From Candidatus Woesearchaeota archaeon (GTDB lineage: Archaea; Nanobdellota; Nanobdellia; Woesearchaeales; GW2011-AR4), in NCBI GenBank assembly GCA_016185815.1, contig JACPMT010000038.1:1-18840 (forward strand): a DNA stretch of 18,840 nucleotides, in the 5' to 3' direction. Shown one piece after another: positions 1-5,893 of this stretch. Each line of letters begins with the position of its first letter. The stretch's first letter is position 1. Below the pieces are notes generated by a model. The model worked only from the letters and a program-made list of their open reading frames with translations. It was not told where the DNA came from and did not search any database. The position numbers were made by a program, and so were the translations under genes.

Positions 1-341
1 AGCTCACGTTCACCAAAGCGAGCAACGGAGACCCGGCTTGGTCGCCGGATGGATCAAAGATCGCTTTTGGCAGCAACCGTGACGGAACCCATCCCAACAT
101 ATATATCATGAATGCCGATGGCAGCAATATAATAAAACTCACCAACTTTGCTGACCCGTATGAGGCAGGAGATATGTCCTGGTCTCCCGATGGGAAAAAA
201 ATAACTTTTCAGTATGACGCCCGTGGAGCAAGCGAGGGGGAGGTCTGGATCATAAATGCTGACGGAAGCAATCCAACAAGCACCGGTCAAAAATGCGACC
301 CAAACAACTGCGCTCCACGCTGGCAGCCGGTTGTATCTTAG
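1..341 (+). CDS. TolB-like beta-propeller repeat protein, C-terminal fragment
   Basis: The reading frame is open at the left edge (first full codon at base 3) and ends at TAG 339-341, so only the last 112 residues are seen. They hold about two and a half TolB/PD40 blades: the pattern PAWSPDGSKIAF, then NIYIMNADGSN, then a second SWSPDGKKITF and VWIINADGSN, closing with a final RWQPV strand. Such propellers are usually exported and bind proteins or sugars. The two cysteines near the end (KCDPNNC) could form a disulfide, in keeping with an extracellular location. The signal peptide and any fused domain lie outside the window. Base composition looks more GC-rich than the genes to its right. Family is clear; function is not. 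Confidence 0.8.
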   Translation, partial: LTFTKASNGDPAWSPDGSKIAFGSNRDGTHPNIYIMNADGSNIIKLTNFADPYEAGDMSWSPDGKKITFQYDARGASEGEVWIINADGSNPTSTGQKCDPNNCAPRWQPVVS

Positions 342-470
342 CCTGCGACTCCCCCAAACACACCCATACAATTACCCCTAACATCTTCCTGGGAAAATAT
401 CTCTGCGCTAAAATCTGCCAGACAATTGGTTTTGCGAGATGGATTCCGTAAAATTATCAACTAAAATCAT

Positions 471-986
471 TCACTCTTTTGCATAATACTCAATCTTCAA
501 AACAAACCTGTAAATTATGTATGGCAAAACAAAGGAAGCTGCATAGATCACTGAAATTAATATTGGATTTTGGAAATTTTTTAATTGCAAAGTATTGCTT
601 AAATTATTGGAGATTTTTGATATTACAAACGCATTTGCCAATGCAATCAATGGGATTAAAACTGCCAGCAATTGATGATGCCTTTTTTCAAGATGCTCTA
701 TGCTTCTTATCACTAGCTCGAACAGCAAGCCAAAAACAATTCCAAATGTGATTATTACAAGATACAGGAAAATTCCTTTCAAGGACATCAAAATTGGCAT
801 TAATGCAACAGAAATAGCGAAATTCGCAGCTATGATTATGGCCAGCAAAATCCAGTAAATGCGCTTTTCAATAAATATAATATCTTTGCCTTTGCTCTGC
901 TTTGCATTCCTTATAATCCCAACTGCCTTGATTATCTCTTTTTTGCTCCATCCCTTTTTTTCAAGCCTGTTAACTAAGTTTTCCAT
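471..986 (-). CDS. Unknown four-helix membrane protein
   Basis: 171 residues. I do not recognise a named family. A basic N-terminal segment of about 35 residues (ENLVNRLEKKGWSKKEIIKA) looks like a short amphipathic helical domain. It is followed by four hydrophobic segments at roughly residues 45-65, 70-92, 105-125 and 142-163, and a short charged tail. It is the last gene of a minus-strand run behind Sec61 beta, alpha-NAC and another unknown gene, 12 bases after the preceding stop. The context suggests, but does not show, a link to membrane protein insertion. It converges on the propeller gene, with about 130 bases between the two stops in which I see nothing. Confidence 0.7.
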   Translation of the reverse strand: MENLVNRLEKKGWSKKEIIKAVGIIRNAKQSKGKDIIFIEKRIYWILLAIIIAANFAISVALMPILMSLKGIFLYLVIITFGIVFGLLFELVIRSIEHLEKRHHQLLAVLIPLIALANAFVISKISNNLSNTLQLKNFQNPILISVIYAASFVLPYIIYRFVLKIEYYAKE

Positions 987-998
987 ACCGCACGCAAC

Positions 999-1469
999 TT
1001 AATGCTCTTCTTTCTCCTCATTGATGATTCTCTTTACAAAAGCTATGAAATTCCTTGTTTTTTCGTAATCCTCCTTCAAGGAGTCAATGCTTACCTCAAC
1101 AACCTCCCCTTTGTCAATTGTTGCAATCATTGTCACGTGCCTCCTGAACTCCTCTCTTCTGGTGTACTCCGCCCTGCTCAATTTCCTTAATCTTGAATAA
1201 AAATTAATGTACTCAATCAGTTCCAGGTTGTCCGGAAATGTTTTTTTAAGCAAATCGCACCTTAAGCCGGCATTTGTCGGTATGCTTACCACCAATTTTT
1301 TTTCCTTTGCATACTTGAGCAGCGCCTCTAATCCAAATCCAATGCAGTTTATCAGCCTTTCAATTACATTTTTGATAACATCAACTGTTCTTGTGTATTT
1401 CAGGCTTACCCAGAATAAGTGGTCAACTCTCTTCAATTCCTGGACTGCCTCATCAAATGACTCCTTCAT
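999..1469 (-). CDS. Unknown helical protein downstream of alpha-NAC
   Basis: 156 residues, soluble, predicted largely helical, with no signal peptide or membrane segment. I do not recognise the family. The stretch YTRREEFRRHVTMIATID contains an arginine followed by a histidine at the R-x(4-6)-H spacing of HEPN RNases. This motif is short and common, so it is only a hint. The C-terminus (RIINEEKEEH) is charged. The ATG at 1469 lies 6 bases after the alpha-NAC stop, so the two are almost certainly co-transcribed. No strong Shine-Dalgarno sequence is visible, so coupled translation is possible. Confidence 0.7.
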   Translation of the reverse strand: MKESFDEAVQELKRVDHLFWVSLKYTRTVDVIKNVIERLINCIGFGLEALLKYAKEKKLVVSIPTNAGLRCDLLKKTFPDNLELIEYINFYSRLRKLSRAEYTRREEFRRHVTMIATIDKGEVVEVSIDSLKEDYEKTRNFIAFVKRIINEEKEEH

Positions 1470-1475
1470 AAAACA

Positions 1476-1823
1476 TCAAGAATTATTTTTTTGTAATTTT
1501 AAAATTGCCTCTGCCAAGTTCCCGCTGCTTTGCCCCAATGCCACTACAGCTTCTTCTTTTGTGCAACCTGTCTGCCCCATGACCGTTGCAACGTCATCTT
1601 CGTTTAACCCCGTTTCCCCATTCTTACCGGATTCAATGACATCGCCAACAACCTGAAATGTTTCTTGGCCCATCATGTTAACCCTGCTTACATGGGGATT
1701 TTTGATTACCAAGTCTTTGTACGGAGTTTTAATTACGACTTCTTCTGCATCAATCTCTTCCTGCCTGATGCCCAGCCTTTTCATTGCCTTCTGCATTTCT
1801 CTTTGGTTCATTCCTGGAAACAT
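1476..1823 (-). CDS. nac: Nascent polypeptide-associated complex protein (archaeal alpha-NAC)
   Basis: 115 residues from the ATG at 1823, chosen because GGTGAG stands 4 bases upstream and the product then begins MFPGMNQREMQKAMKRLGI, the usual archaeal NAC opening. A longer frame reaching 1898 only runs back into the preceding gene. The NAC beta-barrel domain covers about residues 17-70 (VVIKTPYKDLVIKNPHVS, then MGQETFQVVGD). A UBA domain follows at about 75-112 (LNEDDVATVMGQTGCTKEEA, ending in LAEAILKLQ). Archaeal NAC is a homodimer that binds ribosomes and emerging nascent chains. The gene follows Sec61 beta by 5 bases, joining two factors that meet nascent chains at the ribosome and translocon. 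Identification is firm. Confidence 0.93.
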   Translation of the reverse strand: MFPGMNQREMQKAMKRLGIRQEEIDAEEVVIKTPYKDLVIKNPHVSRVNMMGQETFQVVGDVIESGKNGETGLNEDDVATVMGQTGCTKEEAVVALGQSSGNLAEAILKLQKNNS

Positions 1824-1828
1824 ATGCC

Positions 1829-2005
1829 TCACCTTATCCCAAGCAGCCTGTTGCCATAAGAATAGAGAAACAGCATTATGACAATGACAACAACACAAAG
1901 CACAATGATGTGCCCGGGCTTGAATTTTATCTTGCTTTTGTACTCGTCAAAATACCTTACCAAGCCACCCATGCCGCTGGGCATTGAAATCCTGTCTTGC
2001 GCCAT
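1829..2005 (-). CDS. Preprotein translocase subunit Sec61 beta (archaeal SecG-like)
   Basis: A short gene of 58 codons read from ATG 2005 to TGA 1829-1831. The product opens MAQDRISMPSGMGGLVRYFD, the hallmark of archaeal Sec61 beta: a P-S-G-M-G-G-L-V-R-Y-F-D cytosolic segment followed by a single membrane helix (about residues 33-50, IIVLCVVVIVIMLFL). It is the small, non-essential third subunit of the SecYE translocon. A TATA-like element lies 20-28 bases upstream, directly beyond the 3' end of the RNase P RNA gene, so the mRNA is probably nearly leaderless. The stop is 5 bases before the alpha-NAC start. Its own 3' end supplies the ribosome-binding site for nac. Identification is very secure despite the small size. 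Confidence 0.93.
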   Translation of the reverse strand: MAQDRISMPSGMGGLVRYFDEYKSKIKFKPGHIIVLCVVVIVIMLFLYSYGNRLLGIR

Positions 2006-2023
2006 TTGTTGAATATTGACTTT

Positions 2024-2033
2024 TAAAATAAAT
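2024..2033 (-). promoter_or_regulatory. TATA-like element for the sec61 beta-nac run
   Basis: On the minus strand this reads ATTTATTTTA, centred about 24 bases upstream of the Sec61 beta ATG at 2005. It begins 2 bases beyond the closing helix of the RNase P RNA. The same T-rich bases may serve to end RNase P RNA transcription. Confidence 0.45.
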
Positions 2034-2034
2034 T

Positions 2035-2467
2035 GGCAGGGCTTGAATAAGCCGCCTATTGTCAGGCCCTTAATGCATTATAAGCAAGCGAGAGCTCGTT
2101 GCACTCGCTCATGTCAATGCGATAGCCTGTCTTAGCATTAAACTAAGCGTTCTAACGAACTTGCACCAGCCAGGGCTCACCGTTTCACCCATTATTGCAA
2201 AACGTCAATTGGTCAGCTCAACATCCTCGCAGATGTTTTCACAAAATGTCGAAAATCAAAGATTTTCGAGCATTTCCGAAAATGCAAAGCATTTTCGATA
2301 ACATCATCCTTATTGCAATCGGTCTCGTTTCTGAGTGGTTGCCCTCTATTTCTAGAGCTCACTTCGGTGAGTGGCTCGCACATAAGTGCGGCAGCTTTGC
2401 AACTGCAGTGGGCGGACTTTCCTCAGCAAAGCATAAAGCAATGCCGGAGCTAAGTACAAACCCTGCC
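2035..2467 (-). ncRNA. rnpB: RNase P RNA
   Basis: The catalytic RNA that trims the 5' ends of tRNAs. Read on the minus strand, the 5' side holds the universal conserved block GAGGAAAGTCCGCCC (RC of 2415-2429). The middle holds the archaeal block GGGTGAAACGGTGAGCCC, and the 3' side ends with ACAATAGGCGGCTTA, the CR-V/P4 partner strand. The outer helix P1 is visible: GGCAGGGTTTG at the 5' end (2457-2467) pairs over 11 bp with CAAGCCCTGCC at the 3' end (2035-2045). The ends given are the P1 boundaries; the real 5' end may be a few bases further out, to about 2474. A TATA box sits about 26 bases upstream. The inner part carries two extra tight hairpins (2249-2297). Identification is firm; exact ends are estimated. 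Confidence 0.93.
2249..2297 (-). repeat. Pair of tight hairpins within the RNase P RNA
   Basis: Two perfect inverted repeats in tandem: TCGAAAATC/GATTTTCGA (2249-2257 with 2261-2269) and CGAAAATGC/GCATTTTCG (2277-2285 with 2289-2297). Each has a 9-bp stem and a loop of three identical bases (AAA on +, TTT in the RNA), with 7 bases between them. They lie in the middle of the RNA, where the specificity-domain arm (probably P12) would be; that assignment is inferred. They resemble hairpin pairs elsewhere in this window. Confidence 0.75.
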
Positions 2468-2490
2468 AGCCAATAGTATGGAAAGTAGGT

Positions 2491-2498
2491 ATATAAAA
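2491..2498 (-). promoter_or_regulatory. TATA box of the RNase P RNA gene
   Basis: Minus-strand TTTTATAT, followed by ACC, centred 26 bases before the estimated RNA start. It lies between the stop of the small membrane protein gene (2517) and the P1 helix, so the RNA appears to have its own promoter. Confidence 0.75.
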
Positions 2499-2516
2499 TT
2501 ATCTGTTTCAAAGGGC

Positions 2517-2795
2517 TTATTTTTTCCTCTTTAATACCGCTTCCTTAAGCTGCCTGATCTCGTCAAGCTGCTCAAGCAGAATGCCTTCTTTTATGTCCTC
2601 GCCAATGGCAAGCAGAATGATGAATATAACCATCAAAAGCCACAAAAAGACTGTCTGCAGAAATCCCCAGCTTACCTTGAAGCCCTCTTCAATAAAAGCC
2701 CGGTTGATGAAGAAGTACCCAATAATAAGGACCAAAAACCCCACCATCAAGAGCAGCTTCTCAAAAATGCTGGTGCGCCTCTTTTTTTCCATCAT
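2517..2795 (-). CDS. Unknown small two-helix membrane protein
   Basis: 92 residues from the ATG at 2795. ATG 2792 is equally possible, and a TTG at 2798 would add one residue. A short basic N-terminus (MEKKRRTSIFEKL) precedes a hydrophobic helix at about residues 14-32 (LLMVGFLVLIIGYFF). A second helix lies at about 45-65 (FLQTVFLWLLMVIFIILLAI), and the tail is charged and helical (LLEQLDEIRQLKEAVLKRKK). By charge the N-terminus is probably cytosolic. I do not recognise a family. A TATA box 24-27 bases upstream indicates its own, leaderless transcript. It stands between the methyltransferase gene and rnpB, all on one strand. Confidence 0.65.
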   Translation of the reverse strand: MMEKKRRTSIFEKLLLMVGFLVLIIGYFFINRAFIEEGFKVSWGFLQTVFLWLLMVIFIILLAIGEDIKEGILLEQLDEIRQLKEAVLKRKK

Positions 2796-2814
2796 CAAGC
2801 AATTTGAATATTGT

Positions 2815-2823
2815 ATTTATATA
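2815..2823 (-). promoter_or_regulatory. TATA box overlapping the methyltransferase stop
   Basis: Minus-strand TATATAAAT, centred 24-27 bases before the candidate ATGs (2795, 2792) of the small membrane protein. It includes the stop codon (2817-2819) of the upstream methyltransferase gene. Confidence 0.7.
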
Positions 2824-3947
2824 GTTTTCTTTTTGAATATTATTATCTTCAGCAATTGCTCGCCGCTCCAGACGTCCTTTTCCTTTGCAACGGCAAAATT
2901 GTGCCTTTCAGCTTGTTTTTTTGCAAAATCAGGCAATCTTGAAATTAAGGCAATAGTCCCATTTTTCTTTAGTATATAATCGCTTTGATAAAAAAACTCA
3001 TTGTATATCTTGTCTAGATTGGCATTTTTTGATGTTGGCAAATTTGTGACAATCCTGTCAACACCCTCTTTTTTAAACTTTATATCAAGCCATTCCAATT
3101 CAGCCCTGCTGAAATTAATGAACTTGTCAACTCCAGCAATTTTTGCATTCTTTCTTGGGTAGTCAACATACTTGAACAGGTGGTCATAGCTGTATATTTC
3201 AGCTTTTGGCTTCTTATTTATTTTTTTGTCAGCATCCTTAAAAAATTTCTCAAAATCGATTCCAATTTTTAATTTCAAAAAAGCAAACCTGTCTTTTTTG
3301 TAATAGTTGTTGGGAAAACAGGATGCGTAAAAAGCTGCCTCTATCGGGATTACGCCATCCCTTGAAAATGGGTCAAGCATGACATCTTTCTTTCCAAACC
3401 CGCTTTCCCTGACTAATGCATATGCTATAGTGCCCCTCAATGAATTAGGGTGCAGGAAAATCTTGTAGCCCCTCTTGTTAAGCTCAAATCCTGCAAAGTC
3501 AATCCCGAAATAGCATTTGTTTTGAACAATATGAACCAAAAAGATAACTTCATGCTCTTTAAAACCAACTTTAAGCTTATTTTTGTATTTTTTTAGAATT
3601 AATTCGCTGACTTTTGCTTCTACATCAACGCTTTTAAAATTATGCGAGCCGAGCCTGATGCATTCAATTTTGAATTTTTCATTTTTAATAATCCACTCAT
3701 CAAAATTTACTTTAGTGATAAACCTTTCAACATCAGCAAAAAAATCATCAAATTCAAAGCTTCCAATCAAGTGCAAAACCCTGTCAGCTGACTGGGACTT
3801 GTAGCAGAGCAGGCATAAGTCCCTGAAGTCCCTGAAGTCAAAGAGAACGCAACATTCTTCAATTTTGGATTTTACATTAATAAGCTCTTTAATTTCTGCA
3901 GATGCAGTCTCTTCAAGACCCTTTGATGTTATAGCAAAGCCTTTCAT
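2817..3947 (-). CDS. THUMP-domain RNA methyltransferase (Trm14/RlmL-like)
   Basis: 376 residues. The N-terminal half (about 1-155) matches the THUMP/NFLD architecture (GFAITSKGLEETASAEIKEL). The linker HPNSLRGTIAYALVRESG corresponds to the conserved 'LRPTLAAAML' helix. The Rossmann methyltransferase follows, with SAM-binding motif I as DPFSRDGVIPIEAA (192-205) and motif IV as TNLPTS (301-306). In the family these are normally DPFCGSGTIPIEAA and TNPPYG, so both are altered here and the N-P-P-Y core has become N-L-P-T. Close relatives make m2G in tRNA or rRNA; substrate specificity cannot be read here. A TATA-like TTTTTAAAT about 28 bases upstream suggests a leaderless mRNA. Family call is firm; whether activity is retained is open. 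Confidence 0.85.
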   Translation of the reverse strand: MKGFAITSKGLEETASAEIKELINVKSKIEECCVLFDFRDFRDLCLLCYKSQSADRVLHLIGSFEFDDFFADVERFITKVNFDEWIIKNEKFKIECIRLGSHNFKSVDVEAKVSELILKKYKNKLKVGFKEHEVIFLVHIVQNKCYFGIDFAGFELNKRGYKIFLHPNSLRGTIAYALVRESGFGKKDVMLDPFSRDGVIPIEAAFYASCFPNNYYKKDRFAFLKLKIGIDFEKFFKDADKKINKKPKAEIYSYDHLFKYVDYPRKNAKIAGVDKFINFSRAELEWLDIKFKKEGVDRIVTNLPTSKNANLDKIYNEFFYQSDYILKKNGTIALISRLPDFAKKQAERHNFAVAKEKDVWSGEQLLKIIIFKKKTI

Positions 3948-4036
3948 TTAGAAAAAAAGCTATTAATGCCATTTAAAAACATTTTGAACAAAATAGACTC
4001 CCTGAGTATTCCAAGGAAGGCAGATAAATAGAAATG

Positions 4037-4043
4037 TTTATAT
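4037..4043 (+). promoter_or_regulatory. TATA box of the PIN-rpo7-spt4-eS24-eS31 run
   Basis: TTTATAT, centred 28 bases before the ATG at 4068. It fixes the start of the PIN gene, because an earlier in-frame ATG at 4047 would lie upstream of the expected transcription start. Confidence 0.75.
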
Positions 4044-4067
4044 CAAATGCTTCAATCTCGCACAGCA

Positions 4068-4460
4068 ATGAAAAAAATAATACTTGACACTAATTTTTTG
4101 CTGATTCCAATCCAGTTCAAGGTAGACATATTTTCAGAGCTTAACAGAATATGCGACTTTAATTATAAATTATGCATCTACGAAAATTCAATCAATGAAC
4201 TAAAAAATATAATTGAGAAACAATCCGGCAAAAATAAAAAAGCTGCGCAATTTGCCTTAAAGCTGATTAAACTGAAGAATATTGGCGTGATTAAATCCGG
4301 AAAAGAGGATGTTGATACATTAATATTAAAAAATTTAAACAAGGATACCTTTGTGGCAACCCTGGACATGTTGCTTAAAAAAAAGCTGCTTGAAAAAGAC
4401 GCTTCCCTAATCATTCTGAGGCAGAAAAAGTACCTGCAGTTAGCGGGGAAAGCTTTATAA
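4068..4460 (+). CDS. PIN-domain nuclease, Fcf1/Utp24-like (COG1412)
   Basis: 130 residues starting MKKIILDTNFLLIPIQFKVD, the standard opening of the archaeal Fcf1-like PIN proteins: first acidic metal ligand at D7, then N9, and a long helix with IFSEL. A second acidic position is E45/E49 (YENSINEL). A third block DTFVATLDMLLKKKLLEK gives D103, followed by LIILRQKKYLQL, the closing strand. PIN proteins are Mg-dependent single-strand RNases; this subfamily is linked to rRNA processing. It leads a typical archaeal gene string with Rpo7, Spt4, eS24 and eS31, 61 bases before rpo7. The start was chosen from the promoter position and family fit. Confidence 0.85.
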   Translation: MKKIILDTNFLLIPIQFKVDIFSELNRICDFNYKLCIYENSINELKNIIEKQSGKNKKAAQFALKLIKLKNIGVIKSGKEDVDTLILKNLNKDTFVATLDMLLKKKLLEKDASLIILRQKKYLQLAGKAL

Positions 4461-4521
4461 ATGAAACACGCCTCCTGCAATCCATTGACTGGTTGAAGTC
4501 ATTTAAATTAATGGGTTCAAA

Positions 4522-5136
4522 ATGTTCTATAAGGTACAATTAAAAGACCACATAAGAGTGCCTCCTAACCTATTTAATCTGCCTTTGGAGGAGGCTGTGA
4601 TAAAGAGGATAAAGACGAAGTATAACGGGTTTATCTCAAAGGACCTGGGCATTGTTGTAGACGTATCGGAAATGAAGGGCATTGGGGAGGGGCTTATAAT
4701 CCCGGGCGATGGCGCTTCATATTATGATGTATCATTTGAGCTTTTAACATTCAGGCCTGAAATGCAGGAAGTGGTCATTGGCAAGATAAAAGACATTGCT
4801 GAGTTTGGAGCATTTATCAACATAGGCCCTATAGACGGCATGATTCATATAAGCCAGGCCATGGATGATTTCGTGAGCTTCAGCAAAGACAAAACTTTAG
4901 CAGGCAAGGAGACAAAAAGGATACTAAAGGTCAATGACCTGTGCAGAGCAAGAATCATAGCAGTCTCATTTAAAGACATCCTAAACCCAAAGCTGGGGCT
5001 TACAATGAGGCAGCAGGGACTGGGAAGGCTTGACTGGATAAAGGAAGAGTCAGAAGAAAAGGCAGTTCCTAAAAAAGAGGAAAAGGAAGTAAAGGACAAG
5101 AAAGAGCACAAAGAGAAAAAAGAGCATAAAAAATAA
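4522..5136 (+). CDS. rpoE1: DNA-directed RNA polymerase subunit Rpo7 (RpoE1, E')
   Basis: 204 residues. The N-terminal tip domain (MFYKVQLKDHIRVPPNLFNL, about 1-78) and the C-terminal S1/OB domain (about 80-165, VVIGKIKDIAEFGAFINIGP, then GMIHISQ) match archaeal Rpo7, equivalent to eukaryotic Rpb7. It forms the stalk with Rpo4, helping open-complex formation, processivity and termination. The last 35 or so residues are an unusually long Lys/Glu-rich tail (EEKEVKDKKEHKEKKEHKK) beyond the S1 fold. It lies 61 bases after the PIN gene and 12 before spt4. A TTTATAA at 4454-4460 and an AT-rich stretch at 4500-4510 may add a local promoter. Identification is firm. Confidence 0.95.
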   Translation: MFYKVQLKDHIRVPPNLFNLPLEEAVIKRIKTKYNGFISKDLGIVVDVSEMKGIGEGLIIPGDGASYYDVSFELLTFRPEMQEVVIGKIKDIAEFGAFINIGPIDGMIHISQAMDDFVSFSKDKTLAGKETKRILKVNDLCRARIIAVSFKDILNPKLGLTMRQQGLGRLDWIKEESEEKAVPKKEEKEVKDKKEHKEKKEHKK

Positions 5137-5148
5137 TTAAAACAAAAA

Positions 5149-5334
5149 ATGAAAAAGAAAGTCTGCAAAAGATGCAAGATGATTGTGGAGGGAAGTGAAT
5201 GCCCCATATGCAAGACAAACCAGTTCTCAACAAACTGGCAGGGGCGCCTGTACATTGTTGATGCCAACAAGTCACTGGTTGCTGAAAAGATAGGAATCAA
5301 ATCAAAAGGGGAGTATGCCATCAAGGTAAGGTGA
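5149..5334 (+). CDS. spt4: Transcription elongation factor Spt4 (RpoE2, E'')
   Basis: 61 residues with a four-cysteine zinc site: CKRC at residues 6-9 and CPIC near 18-21. After it comes the conserved Spt4 core FSTNWQGRLYIVDANKS and a C-terminal SKGEYAIKVR. Spt4 pairs with the NGN domain of Spt5 to clamp RNA polymerase on DNA and raise processivity. It follows rpo7 by 12 bases, the usual archaeal order. Its last bases contain the ribosome-binding site of the eS24 gene, so the two are likely translated in a coupled way. Confidence 0.95.
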   Translation: MKKKVCKRCKMIVEGSECPICKTNQFSTNWQGRLYIVDANKSLVAEKIGIKSKGEYAIKVR

Positions 5335-5339
5335 TTTCT

Positions 5340-5636
5340 TTGGAACTAAAAATTGTCAATATAAAAGATGAACCATTGCTGTCAAGAAAATTAGTCAGGG
5401 CATCCGTTGAATTTGAAAAATCAACCCCAAGCTATGAGGAGGTTACGTCATCACTTTCGTCCAGCTTAAAAACAGACGAAAAATTAATTGCAATAAGGCA
5501 CATCTACAATTCATTCGGGGCAAAAAATGCGGAAATCGTTGCTTATGTTTATGCTGATGAAAACAAAAAGCTGCTTATAGAGCCAAAGTTGAAGGAAAAT
5601 AAAGAGAAAAAAGCAAAAGAAGCGAAGAAAGAATAA
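5340..5636 (+). CDS. rps24e: Small ribosomal subunit protein eS24
   Basis: 98 residues if started at the TTG at 5340. This start is preferred because GGTGAT, matching the 16S rRNA 3' end, stands 4 bases upstream, and the product then begins MELKIVNIKDEPLLSRKLV, the normal eS24 N-terminus. A GTG at 5331 would lie inside that ribosome-binding site and overlap spt4. The core carries YEEVTSSLSSSLKTDEKLIA and the family signature HIYNSFGAKNAEIVAYVYAD, with a lysine-rich tail. eS24 belongs to archaeal and eukaryotic small subunits only, so it is a marker of the domain. About 60 AT-rich bases separate it from eS31. Confidence 0.93.
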   Translation: MELKIVNIKDEPLLSRKLVRASVEFEKSTPSYEEVTSSLSSSLKTDEKLIAIRHIYNSFGAKNAEIVAYVYADENKKLLIEPKLKENKEKKAKEAKKE

Positions 5637-5698
5637 AAATAAACATTTCCAACTAAAAAATAAAAAATTAAATTCAATAAAAATCAAAAACAGGTAAA

Positions 5699-5881
5699 AT
5701 GGCAAAAGAAGCGGCAAAGAAAAAATCAAAGGGAAGATGGAGCCTTTACCAAGTATCCGGCAATAAGCTTGAGAGAAAAAACAACTCATGCCCGAAATGC
5801 GGCCAAGGCACTTTCATGGCAAAGCACGCAAACAGATGGTATTGCGGCCAATGCCGCTATGTAGAAATGTTTAGCAAGTGA
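5699..5881 (+). CDS. rps27ae: Small ribosomal subunit protein eS31 (S27ae)
   Basis: 60 residues. A basic N-terminus (MAKEAAKKKSKGRWSLYQVS) precedes a C4 zinc ribbon with CPKC at about 32-35 and CGQC at about 50-53, ending YVEMFSK. In eukaryotes this protein is fused behind ubiquitin; as usual in archaea, it stands alone here. AGGTAAA just before the ATG may act as a weak ribosome-binding site. It is the last gene of the plus-strand run and converges on the coiled-coil gene, with only 12 bases between the two stops. Confidence 0.95.
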   Translation: MAKEAAKKKSKGRWSLYQVSGNKLERKNNSCPKCGQGTFMAKHANRWYCGQCRYVEMFSK

Positions 5882-5893
5882 AATAAATCTAAA

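Noticed and set aside
1824..1898. An upstream extension of alpha-NAC starting MCCCHCHNAV.
   Set aside because: It is the Sec61 beta coding sequence read in another frame, and the true NAC start at 1823 has a ribosome-binding site and a family-typical N-terminus.
2249..2297. Repeats that might suggest a CRISPR array.
   Set aside because: Only two inverted repeats with 3-base loops and no regular spacers; they are hairpins, not direct repeats.
2195..2476. A plus-strand reading frame of 93 codons across this interval.
   Set aside because: It is antisense to the RNase P RNA, whose conserved blocks and P1 helix explain the sequence; the translation has no family resemblance.
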